Under the pieces are notes generated by a model. The model was given only the letters and a program-made list of their open reading frames with translations, was not told the origin of the DNA and did no database searches. This document shows, piece after piece, positions 45,382-54,902 of a stretch of DNA of 64,000 nucleotides (within the stretch, counting starts at the first letter, position 1; each line of letters opens with the position of its first letter). Both the position numbers and the translations under genes were made by a program. This DNA comes from Clostridia bacterium. GTDB taxonomy: Bacteria; Bacillota; DSM-521; Neomoorellales; SLTJ01. Location of the stretch: assembly GCA_024653205.1 (NCBI GenBank), contig JANLFO010000004.1, positions 101,242-165,241 of the forward strand, given 5' to 3'.

Positions 45382-46497
45382 GTGCCCCAGGCCGACCAAA
45401 GGCTTCACACCGAAGAAATAACGCTGAATATGGGGCCGCAGCACCCCAGCACCCACGGGGTCTACCGCGGTATTTTGACCCTCGACGGCGAACGCGTGGT
45501 AAAGCTGGAAAATGTGGTCGGCTATCTTCACCGGGGGCTGGAGAAGATTGCCGAGAGCCGTACCTACCCTCAATTCATTCCTTATACCGACCGACTGGAC
45601 TACCTATCGGCCATGCTCAACAACCTGGGCTACGTGCAAACGGTAGAGAAGCTGATGGGGATAGAGGTGCCGGAAAGGGCGGAGTACCTGCGAGTTATCA
45701 TGGCCGAGTTGCAGCGGATAGCCAGCCATTTGGTTTTCGTGGCCAGCTTCGCCCTGGACCTTTCCGCCTGGACGGGCTGGATGTACGCCTTCCGCGACCG
45801 AGAGCGCATTGTCGACCTGTTCGAAATGGCCTCGGGTTCCCGGCTGACCACAAGCTACCTGCGAATCGGCGGTATAGCCGAAGACGTGCCGGAAGAATTC
45901 TGGCCGGCCCTAAAGGCCTTGCTGGGCGATTTGCCCCGCTGCTTTGAGGAGTACGACGGGCTGATAACCGGAAACGAGATTTTCCAGGCCCGCACCAAGG
46001 GGGTAGGCGTTCTTGACCTACCCACGGCCTTGACTTATGGCGTTACCGGGCCGAACCTGCGGGCTTCCGGACTGGCTTTTGATCTGAGAAAGGCCCGTCC
46101 CTACGGGATCTATTCCCGTTTTGACTTCGAGATCCCCACGGGTAAAAACGGTGACTGTTTTGATCGCTTCGTAGTGCGCCTGGAGGAGATGCGCCAAAGC
46201 TTGCGCATCGTTGAGCAGGCGGCCCGAGACATTCCCCCCGGCCCCGTGCGGGCCAAGTTGCCCAAGGTGCTTCGGCCTCCCAAGGGCGAGGTTTATCACC
46301 AGATTGAAGGCAGCAAGGGTATCCTGGGATACTACCTGGTGAGCGACGGATCCGCCCGCCCCTACCGGTTGCACATCCGCGGGCCCTCCTTCGTCAACCT
46401 GGGTGCCCTTCCGATTATGGCTGCCGGCGGCACCATTCAGGATTTGGTGGCCACCTTAGCCTCAATCGACATCGTTCTGGGCGAGGTTGACCGTTAG
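45382..46497 (+). CDS. nuoD: NADH-quinone oxidoreductase subunit D
   Basis: 371 residues from GTG 45382 with AGGGGAGGGG upstream. [16 protein letters not shown] near the start, HRGLEKIAE, and the C-terminal [25 protein letters not shown] are the 49-kDa signatures; the fold is that of [NiFe] hydrogenase large subunits without metal ligands. It forms the quinone site with NuoB. Confidence 0.96.
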   Translation: MPQADQRLHTEEITLNMGPQHPSTHGVYRGILTLDGERVVKLENVVGYLHRGLEKIAESRTYPQFIPYTDRLDYLSAMLNNLGYVQTVEKLMGIEVPERAEYLRVIMAELQRIASHLVFVASFALDLSAWTGWMYAFRDRERIVDLFEMASGSRLTTSYLRIGGIAEDVPEEFWPALKALLGDLPRCFEEYDGLITGNEIFQARTKGVGVLDLPTALTYGVTGPNLRASGLAFDLRKARPYGIYSRFDFEIPTGKNGDCFDRFVVRLEEMRQSLRIVEQAARDIPPGPVRAKLPKVLRPPKGEVYHQIEGSKGILGYYLVSDGSARPYRLHIRGPSFVNLGALPIMAAGGTIQDLVATLASIDIVLGEVDR

Positions 46498-46508
46498 GAG
46501 GGGGAGAG

Positions 46509-47555
46509 ATGGCGGGAGCGGAAACCGTGTTTCTCAGCCTGGATCGAGGGCTAAAGAACCTGATTTTTTCCTGGGGCATACCTGAGCCGTGGGCCTTTCT
46601 CTGCGCCGTGGCGGTTTACGCCGTAGCCGTTCTAGGGTTTGTACTGGTCAACGTTATTTTTCTGGTTTATTTGGAGCGCAAAGTAGCAGGGTACATGCAG
46701 CAGCGGCTCGGGCCTAATCGCGTAGGTCCGGGAGGCATTTTCCAGTGTGTGGCTGATGCTCTCAAACTCCTGGGCAAGGAGGACATAATCCCGGCCGGCG
46801 CCGACCGGATGTGTTTTCGTTTGGCTTCCTGGCTCATCTTTGTGCCGGCCACCATGCTTTTCGCGGTTATCCCCTTCGGCCGAGAAATGATCGTCGCCGA
46901 CCTAAACGTGGGCGTACTGTATTTCCTTGCCGTGGGCTCCACCGCCACCTTGGTTTTGTTTATGGCCGGGTGGAGCTCCAATAACAAGTATGCGCTTCTC
47001 GGGAGCATGCGCGTAGTGGCCCAGGTGATCAGCTACGAGATCCCCCTGGCCTTTTCTCTCCTGGGAGTAATCATGCTCGCCGGGTCCCTGCGGATGGGCG
47101 ATATCGTTGCCGCCCAGAAGCCGCTTTGGTTCGTGGTGCTGCAGCCCGCGGCCTTCGTCCTGTACTTCGTGGCCGCCATCGCCGAGTTGAACCGTGGCCC
47201 TTTTGACCTCCCGGAGGGGGAGCAGGAGATCGTTGCCGGTCCCTTCGTCGAATACTCGGGGATGCGCTACGCCCTCTTTTTCCTGTCCGAGTACGCTAAC
47301 CTTCTGAGCGTCTCGGCCCTGGCGGTTACCCTTTTTCTGGGCGGATGGCAGGGCCCCTGGCTGCCTTCCTGGCTATGGTTCGTGATCAAAGTGTACGTTA
47401 TGGTTTTTCTCTTCATGTGGGTGAAGTGGACCTTTCCTCGGGTTCGCGCCGACCATTTGCTGGGTCTGGCCTGGAAGTTTCTCTTGCCGGCGTCCTTAGC
47501 TAACGTGCTGGTTACGGGCGTGGTTATCAAGCTCTTCTCGGGGATCGGGGGGTGA
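46509..47555 (+). CDS. nuoH: NADH-quinone oxidoreductase subunit H
   Basis: 348 residues, ATG with GAGGGGGAGAG upstream. Eight membrane helices; conserved [23 protein letters not shown] and the quinone-cavity loop [19 protein letters not shown]. It couples quinone reduction to the proton-pumping arm. Inner-membrane. Confidence 0.97.
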   Translation: MAGAETVFLSLDRGLKNLIFSWGIPEPWAFLCAVAVYAVAVLGFVLVNVIFLVYLERKVAGYMQQRLGPNRVGPGGIFQCVADALKLLGKEDIIPAGADRMCFRLASWLIFVPATMLFAVIPFGREMIVADLNVGVLYFLAVGSTATLVLFMAGWSSNNKYALLGSMRVVAQVISYEIPLAFSLLGVIMLAGSLRMGDIVAAQKPLWFVVLQPAAFVLYFVAAIAELNRGPFDLPEGEQEIVAGPFVEYSGMRYALFFLSEYANLLSVSALAVTLFLGGWQGPWLPSWLWFVIKVYVMVFLFMWVKWTFPRVRADHLLGLAWKFLLPASLANVLVTGVVIKLFSGIGG

Positions 47556-47561
47556 AACCGC

Positions 47562-48014
47562 ATGTACGGCCGAGGTTTGCTAAAGGGCCTGGCCATAACC
47601 ATCCGGCACTTTTTCGGCCGGGCGATTACCGAGCAGTATCCGGAGCAGCGGCCGGTACTGGCCCCGCGTTTTCGCGGCCTTCTTTCGCTGGCGGCGGATA
47701 AATGCACCGCCTGCGGGACCTGCGCCAGTTCTTGCCCCAACCGGGCAATCCGTATTCACACTCGCCGGGACGAGAAAAAACGCCGCCTCACCGGCTACGA
47801 GGTTAACCTTCTTTACTGTTTGTTTTGCGGGCTTTGCGTTGAGGCCTGCCCGGAAGGGGCTTTAAGCTTTAGTCCGGATTTCGAGCTGGCAACCTATCAC
47901 CGCGGCGGCGCAATCTACGCTCTTTATGCTCTTAGCGGGGAGGCGGCCAATGACTTTGATCTGGCCGGCCGGGAAAAGTTCGAAGGCCGGCGGGCCGCAG
48001 GGGGTGAGGAATAG
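47562..48014 (+). CDS. nuoI: NADH-quinone oxidoreductase subunit I
   Basis: 150 residues. Two [4Fe-4S] motifs: CTACGTCASSCPN and CLFCGLCVEACPEG, with the second followed by the expected acidic and aromatic residues. It carries electrons from the input module to NuoB. With no NuoEFG in the operon, reduced ferredoxin or another donor may dock here. Confidence 0.95.
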   Translation: MYGRGLLKGLAITIRHFFGRAITEQYPEQRPVLAPRFRGLLSLAADKCTACGTCASSCPNRAIRIHTRRDEKKRRLTGYEVNLLYCLFCGLCVEACPEGALSFSPDFELATYHRGGAIYALYALSGEAANDFDLAGREKFEGRRAAGGEE

Positions 48015-48015
48015 C

Positions 48016-48552
48016 ATGGAAGGCCTCTCGCTGCCGGGATTTTGGGCCAGCCTAAGGCAGGTAGGCGCCTTTTGGCTGTTGGCCGGAGCGGCGCTGGGTG
48101 CGGCGCTGGCGGCAGTTAGCGGAAAGAACATTGTGCGCGCGGCCTTCAGTTTGGTCCTGAGCTTGGTGGCTACGGCCGGTCTTTTCCTGCTCTTGGAGGC
48201 GGATTTCTTGGCCATGGTGCAGTTGCTGGTCTACGCCGGCGCCATCTCCGTCCTGCTGGTCTTTGCTATCATGCTTACCCGGCGGCCGGGGGGCAGGATG
48301 CAGGAAAGCAATCCCTTCGGTCGCTTCGTTTTGCCCGCCGGTGCGCTAGCCCTTTTCTTCCTTGGGGCCGTGGTGATGCTGCTCAGGCGCACCTCGTGGG
48401 GAGGAGGGGAGGGAGCTTCCGGGATCAGCACCGCAGGGCCGATAGGGGAGGCCTTCCTCACCACCTACGTTCTACCCCTGGAGCTGGCGGGGATCTTGCT
48501 CCTGGTGGCCCTGGTAGGGGCGATTATGGTCGCGGGAGGGGGCAGAGGTTAG
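48016..48552 (+). CDS. nuoJ: NADH-quinone oxidoreductase subunit J
   Basis: 178 residues from ATG 48016, one base after nuoI's stop. Five membrane helices, with FLAMVQLLVYAGAISVLLVFAIMLT the best-conserved family element. Inner-membrane arm. Ribosome site GGGTGAGG within the nuoI end. Confidence 0.93.
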   Translation: MEGLSLPGFWASLRQVGAFWLLAGAALGAALAAVSGKNIVRAAFSLVLSLVATAGLFLLLEADFLAMVQLLVYAGAISVLLVFAIMLTRRPGGRMQESNPFGRFVLPAGALALFFLGAVVMLLRRTSWGGGEGASGISTAGPIGEAFLTTYVLPLELAGILLLVALVGAIMVAGGGRG

Positions 48553-48555
48553 GCT

Positions 48556-48864
48556 ATGATCGGTCTCGGACATTATTTAGTCGTCGCTGCCGGACTTTTT
48601 GCCGCCGGGCTTTTCGGCGCCCTGGCCAAGAAGAATGCCGTTGCCGTCCTCATAGGTATTGAGCTGATGCTTAATGCCGTCAACCTTAACTTTGTCGCTT
48701 TCAACCGCTTCCTCGGGCCTGGTGAGACGGCCGGGTATGTGTTTGCGATTTGCGTAATCGTCGTGGCGGCCGCCGAAGTAGCGGTGGGGCTGGCAATCAT
48801 CCTAGGAATCTACCGGCGCCATCTCTCCACCGACGTGGAGAACTTCAATTGGCTAAAGTGGTAG
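48556..48864 (+). CDS. nuoK: NADH-quinone oxidoreductase subunit K
   Basis: 102 residues, three membrane helices. The MrpC-like glutamates are present in GIELMLNAVNLNFVAF and VVAAAEVAVGLAI. Part of the proton path next to NuoJ. It starts 3 bp after nuoJ, with GGGAGGGGGCAGAGG upstream. Confidence 0.95.
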   Translation: MIGLGHYLVVAAGLFAAGLFGALAKKNAVAVLIGIELMLNAVNLNFVAFNRFLGPGETAGYVFAICVIVVAAAEVAVGLAIILGIYRRHLSTDVENFNWLKW

Positions 48865-48891
48865 TACATAGAGGGCAGGTGAGAGGGTCCG

Positions 48892-50760
48892 GTGATCGAG
48901 CTGGCCTGGCTGATTCCACTGTTTCCTGCCGTTGCCTTTTTCCTGATCGTGTTTGTGGTGCGCCCACTTCGGATGGCGTCCGCCTTAACGGCGGTGGTCG
49001 CCATCGGCCTCTCCTTCCTTTTTTCGCTCGGCGTTCTAGAGGAGGGGCTACAACGGGGCATCACTATGGACAAGCCGATAGAGTTGGCCGGCCGCTGGCT
49101 TGACCTGCCCGGTCTCACCGTAGAGGCGGGCCTGCTTATCGACCCCCTTACGGTCGTGATGCTGCTGGTGGTAACCTCGGTTTCCCTCCTGGTGGCTATC
49201 TACTCTATCGGCTACCTGCGGGGGGACCCGGGTTTTTCCGTATTCTTCGCCTACGTGTCCCTGTTCGTCAGCTCCATGCTGGGCTTGGTGGTGGCGAACA
49301 ACTACTTTCAGATGTTCTTTTTCTGGGAATTGGTGGGTCTGTGCTCGTACCTGCTAATCGGCTTTTACTTCCACCGGCCGAGGGCGGTAGCAGCAAACAT
49401 CAAGGCCTTCGTCGTCAACCGCATCGGTGACTTCGGCTTCATGCTGGGCACCTTCATGCTTTTCCTCGGCTTCGGCACCTTCAACTTTCTAGAACTCGGA
49501 CAAGCTTTCAAGGACGCTCACCCCGCCTTTCTTACCTTCACCGCCCTGCTGATCTTCTGCGGACCGGTGGCCAAGTCGGCCCAGTTTCCTCTGCACGTCT
49601 GGTTGCCGGACGCGATGGAGGGTCCTACGCCGGTAAGCGCCCTTATTCATGCCGCCACCATGGTAGCGGCCGGCGTCTATCTTCTGGCCCGGGGCTTTAT
49701 ACTGTTCGTTAGCGCGCCCCAGGCTCAGTTGGTGGTGGCCTATATCGGCGGGTTTACCGCCTTCCTGGCCGCCACTATGGCCCTGGCCCAGGAAGACATC
49801 AAGCGGGTTCTGGCCTACTCGACCATCAGTCAGTTGGGGTACATGGTGATGGCCATGGGTGTGGGTAGCCTGACGGCGGGCATGTTCCACCTTACCACCC
49901 ATGCCTTCTTCAAGGCCTTGCTCTTCTTGGCGGCCGGCAGCATTTACCATGCCCTGGATGAACTGAACCTCTACCGTATGGGCGGCCTGGCCCGGAAAAT
50001 GAAAATAACCAGCCTCGCCTTGGTTGTAGGCGCCCTGGCGCTGGCCGGCGTACCACCTTTTTCGGGCTTCTGGAGCAAGGACGAGATCCTCTCGGCCGTG
50101 TGGAGCCACGGTTACACCGGGTTGTTCGTTCTCGCTATCCTTACTGCTTTTCTTACCGCCTTCTACGTTTTCCGCCTGGTGTTTGTCGCCCTTTTCGGCC
50201 GGGCGCGGGCGGAGCTGCCGGCGCACGAGTCGCCGAAGGTAATGACCGTGCCCCTGGCGGTGCTGGCGGTTCTGGCCGCAGGAGCGGGGTTCACCGGCGC
50301 TCCCTTTGTCCCCTGCGGCTTTGGCTCTCTGGTCTACTTTGGCGAGCCGGAACCGGCGGCGGGGAACGGAACGGTGATGGCGCTCTCCACTTCGGTAGCC
50401 CTTCTGGGCATCGCCGGCGCCTGGCTGGTTTACGGACGGCGGCAGGTGGCGAACGAGCCCCTGGCCTCGGCGGTGCCGGCCCTGCACCGCTTGCTTTACC
50501 ACGGCTATTACCTGGACGAGCTCTATTTGTGGCTGTTCCGGACGGTGGTCCTGGGCCTGGGGGCGGCGTTCAACTGGTGCGAGAGACGGGTGATCGACCG
50601 CTTTTTCGACGGGCTGGCCAATTGCGTCCGGGCCGGCGGCCGAGGATTGCGTCAAACCCAGACCGGCCTGCTTCAGAGCTACGCTCTGGTAATCTTTGCG
50701 GCAGTGGTGGTCCTGATTTTTTGGATGGCACTGCCGGCATCGGGAGGGAGGATACCATGA
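48892..50760 (+). CDS. nuoL: NADH-quinone oxidoreductase subunit L
   Basis: 622 residues from GTG 48892. An antiporter-like subunit: FFWELVGLCSYLLIGFY, AQFPLHVWLPDAMEGPTPVSALIHAATMVAAG and the Lys-containing AQEDIKRVLAYSTISQLGYM. A long amphipathic C-terminal segment then a final helix fit the lateral arm. Its stop overlaps nuoM by 4 bp. Confidence 0.96.
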   Translation: MIELAWLIPLFPAVAFFLIVFVVRPLRMASALTAVVAIGLSFLFSLGVLEEGLQRGITMDKPIELAGRWLDLPGLTVEAGLLIDPLTVVMLLVVTSVSLLVAIYSIGYLRGDPGFSVFFAYVSLFVSSMLGLVVANNYFQMFFFWELVGLCSYLLIGFYFHRPRAVAANIKAFVVNRIGDFGFMLGTFMLFLGFGTFNFLELGQAFKDAHPAFLTFTALLIFCGPVAKSAQFPLHVWLPDAMEGPTPVSALIHAATMVAAGVYLLARGFILFVSAPQAQLVVAYIGGFTAFLAATMALAQEDIKRVLAYSTISQLGYMVMAMGVGSLTAGMFHLTTHAFFKALLFLAAGSIYHALDELNLYRMGGLARKMKITSLALVVGALALAGVPPFSGFWSKDEILSAVWSHGYTGLFVLAILTAFLTAFYVFRLVFVALFGRARAELPAHESPKVMTVPLAVLAVLAAGAGFTGAPFVPCGFGSLVYFGEPEPAAGNGTVMALSTSVALLGIAGAWLVYGRRQVANEPLASAVPALHRLLYHGYYLDELYLWLFRTVVLGLGAAFNWCERRVIDRFFDGLANCVRAGGRGLRQTQTGLLQSYALVIFAAVVVLIFWMALPASGGRIP

Positions 50761-52286
50761 GCTTCCCCATACTCTCCACCATTCTGCTGGCGCCGGTCGC
50801 CGGGCTTATCATTATCCTGTGTCTTCCGGAGAGAAAGGACCGGTTGATCAAGATAACCGCTGCCGTAGCCACCTCGGTTTCTCTCGGCCTGTCTCTCTAC
50901 GTCTTTCTGGCCTACGATCAGGCTGGCGGAGGAATGCAGTTTCTGGAAACCGTGCCCTGGGTACCGGCCCTCGGCATCAACTACGCCTTGGGAGTAGACG
51001 GAATGAGCGCGCCTCTGGTCTTGCTTACGGCGATTGTCATATTTACCGGCGTCTTTGCCTCCTGGGACCTGGAGCAGCGGGTCAAGGAGTTTTTCATCTT
51101 CCTCCTGATGCTGGTTACGGGCGTTTTCGGGGTTTTCATGAGCCGCGACCTCTTCCTCTTCTATTTCTTCTTTGAAGTCGCCGTCATCCCCATGTACCTT
51201 CTCATCGGGGTCTGGGGCAGTACGCGCAAAGAGTATGCGGCCATGAAGTTGACGCTCTACCTGCTGGTGGGAAGCGCTTTCGCCCTCATCGGGCTGATTT
51301 CTCTCTATCTCGCGGCCGGCGTTGCCCTTGGTTTCCGAACCGCCGATATCGCCACTCTGGGGAGCTTGACCTACGGCTTATCTTTTCAACGCTGGGTATC
51401 GTTTCTTATCCTGTTCGGTTTCGGTGTCCTGGTGCCGATTTGGCCCTTTCACCTTTGGTCGCCTGACGGTCACGTGGCCGCCCCTACCGCCGTGAGCATG
51501 CTCCATGCCGGCGTCCTAATGAAATTGGGAGCCTATGCCTTGCTGCGGATTGGCGCCTTTTCCCTACCGGAAGGGCTCAAGTACTGGGCGCCGTTAATCG
51601 CCCTCCTTTGCCTGGTCAACGTGGTCTACGGGGCCCTGGTGGCCATGCAGCAGCGGGATCTCAAGTTCGTCATCGGCTATTCCAGCGTAAGCCATATGGG
51701 ATATGTGCTACTGGGCGTGGCGGCCCTTAACCTGTTTAGCCTTACCGGCGCAGTCATGCAGATGTTCGCCCACGGGATCATGACCGCCCTTTTCTTCGCC
51801 CTGGTGGGTCAGGTGTACCACAAGGCGCATACCCGGGAAATCGCCCTTTTCGGCGGTTTGGCCCACCAGATGCCTCGGGTGGCGGCTGCCTGGCTGATTG
51901 GCGGTCTGGCCTCGCTGGGTTTGCCCGGGCTTAACAACTTCGTCGCCGAGTTTCTCATCTTCATAGGGGCCTTTACCCGGGAGCAGGCGCTGTTGGGCGG
52001 ATGGTTCACCTTTAGGACCGTAGCCGTGGTAGCCATCCTCGGGGTAGTGGTTACGGCCATGTACGTTCTGCGCGTCTTCAAACACGTGTTTCTGGGTCCG
52101 CGCCAGCCGCAGTGGGATCACCTGACCGATGCCCGGGGGGTAGAAATGGTGCCCATAGCCGTGCTCTGCGGCGTGCTTATCCTCTTTGGCGTTCTTCCTT
52201 CTCCGCTGGTGGAGGTCATAAAGGTAAGCATAGGACCGCTGGTGGCCAAGCTGGAAAGCGCAGCTCAGATCGGGGGGATCTTCTGA
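50757..52286 (+). CDS. nuoM: NADH-quinone oxidoreductase subunit M
   Basis: 509 residues from ATG 50757 with GGGAGGGAGG upstream. Proton-channel motifs: DLFLFYFFFEVAVIPMYLLIG, FHLWSPDGHVAAPTAVSMLHAGVLMK and QRDLKFVIGYSSVSHMGYV. Around 14 membrane helices. The nuoL, nuoM and nuoN stop/start overlaps imply tight coupling. Confidence 0.96.
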   Translation: MSFPILSTILLAPVAGLIIILCLPERKDRLIKITAAVATSVSLGLSLYVFLAYDQAGGGMQFLETVPWVPALGINYALGVDGMSAPLVLLTAIVIFTGVFASWDLEQRVKEFFIFLLMLVTGVFGVFMSRDLFLFYFFFEVAVIPMYLLIGVWGSTRKEYAAMKLTLYLLVGSAFALIGLISLYLAAGVALGFRTADIATLGSLTYGLSFQRWVSFLILFGFGVLVPIWPFHLWSPDGHVAAPTAVSMLHAGVLMKLGAYALLRIGAFSLPEGLKYWAPLIALLCLVNVVYGALVAMQQRDLKFVIGYSSVSHMGYVLLGVAALNLFSLTGAVMQMFAHGIMTALFFALVGQVYHKAHTREIALFGGLAHQMPRVAAAWLIGGLASLGLPGLNNFVAEFLIFIGAFTREQALLGGWFTFRTVAVVAILGVVVTAMYVLRVFKHVFLGPRQPQWDHLTDARGVEMVPIAVLCGVLILFGVLPSPLVEVIKVSIGPLVAKLESAAQIGGIF

Positions 52287-53719
52287 TGGCCGCGGACTGG
52301 GCGCTTCTCAGCACGGAAATTCTCCTGGCCGCCCTGGGGCTCGGCCTCTTGGCCCTGGGCCTGGTTGTCCCCCGCGACCGGCAGCGAAGCCTTGGCTATC
52401 TGGCCTCGGTAGGCCTGGCTTTGGTGCTGTTGGTTACCCTGGCCCGGCACGGCCGGCAAGGGGTGTTCCTGGGCGGGTCTTACCTACAAGACGCCTATGC
52501 CGCTTTCTTCAAGGAGTTGCTTCTGTCGGCGGCCATACTGGCCACCATCGCCTCGCACGACTTCGTCCCTCGCCTGGGGCGTTGCCAGGCGGAGTTCTAC
52601 GCGCTGGTGGTATTTGCTACCCTGGGAATGGTGCTGGTGGCCGGAGCCGGCGATCTGGTCACGCTTTACCTGGGCCTAGAACTCATGACCATTAGCTTCT
52701 GTCTGCTTGCCGCGTTTAACCAGGGCGACCCCAAGTCCCAGGAGGCCGGGCTCAAGTATATTCTTCTCGGCGCTATGTCCTCTGCGGTTCTTCTTTACGG
52801 TCTTAGCCTGGTATACGGGCTGACGGGAACCACCCGGCTGGGAGAACTGGGACCCGCCCTGGCCGGCCGGACCCAGGTGCCGCTACTGATCCCAGCGGTG
52901 GTGTTCCTGATAGCCGGCTTTGCCTTCAAGATCGCCGCCGTACCCTTCCACTTTTGGTCGCCGGACGTCTACGAGGGTGCGCCTACACCGGTCACGGCCC
53001 TGCTGGCGGTGGGTTCTAAGGCGGCGGCCCTTGCCGCCCTAATACGGCTTCTGGTGATGGCACTGCCGGAGGTGCGGGCGTATTGGGGAGCACCCTTGGT
53101 CCTCCTCTGCCTCCTCACGGTACTGTTTGCCAACCTGGTGGCCATTCCTCAGACCAACATTAAGCGCCTGTTGGCCTATTCTAGCATCTCCCAGGCGGGC
53201 TACCTGCTTCTCGGAGTGGTAGCTCTTTCTCCCCTGGGCCTTACCGGGGTGCTGTTCCATTCCCTCCTTTACGTCTTTGCCAACATGGCGGCCTTTATGG
53301 TGGTTACGGCCTTCTGGCAGGCAACGGGTAGCGACGAAATCCCGGACTACGCCGGACTGGCCCGGAGGGCCCCGCTCCTGGCAGCGGTGATGCTTTTCTC
53401 CCTGCTGTCCCTGGCAGGAATTCCGCCTTTGGCCGGCTTTTGGGGCAAGTTCTACCTGTTCACCGCGGCCATCGAGCGAGGGTACGTCTGGCTGGCCTTG
53501 GTGGCGGTAATAATGACCATGGTTTCGGTTTATTACTACCTGCTGGTGGCCAAGGCCATGTTCATAAAGGAGCCCCCGGCAGGTAGCCCCTCCTTAAGGG
53601 TGCCCACCGGTCTCCAGGTGGCGATGGTGGCCTGTCTGGTGGTTATCCTGCTGGTGGGCACCTACCCGGGGCCGCTTACCAGAATAGCCGCGGACGTAGC
53701 CCAGACTTTCCTTCGTTAA
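52286..53719 (+). CDS. nuoN: NADH-quinone oxidoreductase subunit N
   Basis: 477 residues; the ATG at 52286 shares its A with the nuoM stop. Antiporter-like core: YLGLELMTISFCLLAAF, PFHFWSPDVYEGAPTPVTALLAVGSKAAALA and PQTNIKRLLAYSSISQAGYLLLG. Last gene of the operon; repeat copy E follows. The operon A-B-C-D-H-I-J-K-L-M-N has no E, F or G. Confidence 0.96.
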   Translation: MAADWALLSTEILLAALGLGLLALGLVVPRDRQRSLGYLASVGLALVLLVTLARHGRQGVFLGGSYLQDAYAAFFKELLLSAAILATIASHDFVPRLGRCQAEFYALVVFATLGMVLVAGAGDLVTLYLGLELMTISFCLLAAFNQGDPKSQEAGLKYILLGAMSSAVLLYGLSLVYGLTGTTRLGELGPALAGRTQVPLLIPAVVFLIAGFAFKIAAVPFHFWSPDVYEGAPTPVTALLAVGSKAAALAALIRLLVMALPEVRAYWGAPLVLLCLLTVLFANLVAIPQTNIKRLLAYSSISQAGYLLLGVVALSPLGLTGVLFHSLLYVFANMAAFMVVTAFWQATGSDEIPDYAGLARRAPLLAAVMLFSLLSLAGIPPLAGFWGKFYLFTAAIERGYVWLALVAVIMTMVSVYYYLLVAKAMFIKEPPAGSPSLRVPTGLQVAMVACLVVILLVGTYPGPLTRIAADVAQTFLR

Positions 53720-53725
53720 CCCGGG

Positions 53726-53934
53726 TGGCGTTCCGGACCCGGTCAAGTACCTGAAGCCTCGCCGGGCACCGAGCTGGGCGCAAGCGACTGTGAAGGCGGG
53801 CCGATGGCCACGGCTGGCCGAGGCCGCGCCGGGGCCAAGGACGAGGTCCTGCGCGGGCAGCCCGGCGGAGCCCGAAGCGCAAGGTGGTTCGGTCGGTGAA
53901 GCGACCGGTACCAGGGGAAACCAGGACTGCCGGC
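53726..53934 (-). repeat. Palindromic intergenic repeat, copy E (near full length, reverse orientation)
   Basis: Between the convergent ends of nuoN and the MinD-type gene. It aligns along its whole length with the reverse complement of copy A: AGTACCTGAAGCCTCGCCGGG, GGCGGGCCGATGGCC, AGCCCGGCGGAGCCCGAAG, TTCGGTCGGTGAAGCGACCGG and AAACCAGGACTGCCGGC. The left terminal arm is diverged. It may form the common 3' structure of both operons; no T-run terminator is seen here. Confidence 0.82.
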
Positions 53935-53979
53935 AGGGCGAACTGGGGATCCGCTAGGAGCGGGCCGCGTAGCTCAGCT

Positions 53980-54855
53980 TCAGGCTGGGGCAGCAAGGCG
54001 TGCGCGTACCTGATCCCAGACGTGCTGGATCGACGCCGCCGTGGTCCCGGACACCGCCTCTACCGGGGGTTGACCTTGGGCCAGGGCCCGGGGCACGGCG
54101 GGGTCGAAGGGCACTCGGCCGACTACCTCCAACCCTTCGGCCCGGCAAAAATCCTCCACTTGCCGGGCGGCCTCGGGGCTGAGGTCGAACTTGTTCAGGC
54201 AGACCACCGCGGGCACCTCGAAGTGGCGGCAAAGTCCTGCCGCTCGGGCCAGGTCGTGCCGGCCGGAAACCGTGGGTTCGGTCACCAGGAGGACCAGGCC
54301 GGCACCGGCCAGGGCGGAGATGGCCGGGCAGGCGGTACCGGGCGGCCCGTCGGTCAGAAGGCAGGAACAGCCCTGGCCCTCGGCCAGCTCGCGGGCGGCC
54401 TTGCGCACCTCGGCCACCAGCTTGCCGGAGTTTTCCCGGCCTGTGCCCAGTCGGGCGTGCACCAGGGGGCCGTAGGGTGTCTCCGAGAGGTAACGGTAGC
54501 CGGCCAGCACCGGTTGCAGGCTTATAGCCTCAACGGGGCAGATGCGGGCGCAGAAACCGCAGCCCTCGCAGGAATATTCCTCTATCGCCGGCGGGTTGCC
54601 CCCGGTAACGGCGCCGAAGCGGCAGACCTGGCGGCACAGGCCGCACCCTTCGCACCGGTCGGCGTCGATAACCGCCGTTACGCCGCTCCAGAATTCCTCG
54701 GTTTCCTTGAGGGTCGGGCGGAGGATGAGGTGCAGGTTAGAGGCGTCTACGTCGGCGTCCGCCAGCACCGCTCCTCCGGCCAGGGCGGCAAAGGAGGCCA
54801 CCAGGCCGGTCTTGCCGGTCCCGCCCTTGCCGCTGAGCACCACCAGCTCCTTCAT
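53980..54855 (-). CDS. Ferredoxin-MinD-superfamily ATPase (COG1149-like), downstream copy
   Basis: 291 residues from ATG 54855 with AAGGAG eight bases upstream (GTG 54864 is in frame). Deviant Walker A LSGKGGTGKTG, then two [4Fe-4S] motifs inserted at about residues 65-115 (CEGCGLCRQVCRFG, CEGCGFCARICPVE), then ATPase motifs DGPPGTACPA and TEPTVSGRHDL. Likely uses ATP to move Fe-S clusters or drive electron transfer; exact role unknown. It follows its paralogue by 47 bp, so both form one operon. Confidence 0.9.
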   Translation of the reverse strand: MKELVVLSGKGGTGKTGLVASFAALAGGAVLADADVDASNLHLILRPTLKETEEFWSGVTAVIDADRCEGCGLCRQVCRFGAVTGGNPPAIEEYSCEGCGFCARICPVEAISLQPVLAGYRYLSETPYGPLVHARLGTGRENSGKLVAEVRKAARELAEGQGCSCLLTDGPPGTACPAISALAGAGLVLLVTEPTVSGRHDLARAAGLCRHFEVPAVVCLNKFDLSPEAARQVEDFCRAEGLEVVGRVPFDPAVPRALAQGQPPVEAVSGTTAASIQHVWDQVRARLAAPA

Positions 54856-54902
54856 GGCCTGCACTCCTTCGTGGTCTATCGCTTGTTTTCTGAGTGTGAG
54901 TT

